Source: Rhodoferax sp. AJA081-3 (GTDB lineage: Bacteria > Pseudomonadota > Gammaproteobacteria > Burkholderiales > Burkholderiaceae_C). From it: a DNA stretch of 64,000 nucleotides. The stretch spans positions 1,550,001-1,614,000 of the forward strand of contig NZ_CP059068.1 in NCBI RefSeq assembly GCF_017798165.1, given 5' to 3'. A program made the position numbers and the translations under genes. Below are positions 63,753 through 64,000 of this stretch, in pieces (position 1 is the first letter of the stretch; each line of letters begins with the position of its first letter). Under the pieces are notes generated by a model. It worked only from the letters and a program-made list of their open reading frames with translations, had not been told where the DNA came from and did not search any database.

Positions 63753-64000
63753 ATGAACACCAACACCAGCATCCCCGCCACTCAGAATGAAGACTGGGGC
63801 TTTTGGGGCACGATGCAAGATAAAGCACCAGCAGCATGGGCGATCGCATTGCCTGCCATTGCACAGATCACTGGCTGCGCTCCCGACGCAGTCCGCGCGT
63901 TTCTGGACAGCCGCCATGGACGCCACTTTGCGGACGAAGTGCAAAACCATCTGTATCTTGGCAAGGGCTTGGAGCAGGCGGTGCAAGCAGCCACCCAAAA
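63753..64000 (+). CDS. Phage/plasmid accessory protein, partial
   Basis: The frame opens at ATG 63753 and runs off the window. The visible 82 residues include EDWGFWGTMQDKAPAAWAIA, GCAPDAVRAFLDSRHGRHFA and DEVQNHLYLGKGLEQAV. This is a small family common on plasmids and phages, with unknown function. The R3 repeat is upstream. Confidence 0.8.
   Translation, partial: MNTNTSIPATQNEDWGFWGTMQDKAPAAWAIALPAIAQITGCAPDAVRAFLDSRHGRHFADEVQNHLYLGKGLEQAVQAATQ

Overview
The window looks like a chromosomal segment of a betaproteobacterium of the order Burkholderiales, most likely a comamonad of the Rhodoferax/Polaromonas type. This rests on the tsaE-amiC gene pair, on the character of the proteins, and on a repeat of the kind common in comamonad genomes inside amiC. 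About the first 3.4 kb is housekeeping backbone: the end of tsaE, the cell-wall amidase amiC, a DedA membrane protein and a secreted cyanophycinase-like protein. Nearly everything after that is acquired DNA in several layers.

From 3.6 to 7.5 kb lies a small integrase element: a stray phage structural gene, a DUF5677-like gene and a tyrosine integrase on the minus strand. Similar hairpins and TTTGTTCCCCC repeats sit at both ends and may be its attachment sites. From 7.9 to 9.5 kb is a toxin-antitoxin-like pair, an XRE/ImmA-type metallopeptidase regulator and a PIN-domain protein, with an inverted-repeat operator. Two tiny genes and a structured spacer follow. From 10.3 to 15.6 kb is a mobile-element module: zinc-finger-like protein, large serine recombinase, two ParB-like proteins and a DUF3987 protein.

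From 15.8 to 35.8 kb is a dense defence island. On the minus strand is a four-gene SMC/MukBEF-like operon with a Toprim nuclease subunit, a Wadjet/MksBEFG-type anti-plasmid system. It is transcribed in the order jetC-jetB-jetA-jetD and has an unusually short jetD. Divergent from it is a WYL-domain regulator of the BrxR/CapW kind, with a perfect palindrome in the shared promoter. The regulator is followed on the plus strand by hsdM-hsdS-hsdR (type I restriction-modification), a YgjP-like metalloprotease, mcrB-mcrC and an HrgA-like gene, all closely packed or overlapping. One regulator may therefore control the whole island.

From 35.8 kb to about 62.2 kb is the late region of a lambda-like siphovirus prophage on the minus strand. 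In transcription order it runs small and large terminase, two fibre-like proteins, gpW, portal, S49 protease with a nested scaffold start, decoration protein, major capsid protein, neck and tail genes, a tail chaperone with a probable -1 frameshift extension, tape measure, a large modular tail protein, hub and fibres, then holin and lysozyme. A pRiA4b ORF-3 family gene interrupts it on the opposite strand. From 62.2 kb to the end are small plus-strand accessory genes; three of them share a conserved upstream repeat that looks like common regulatory DNA. The prophage early region and integrase are not in the window.
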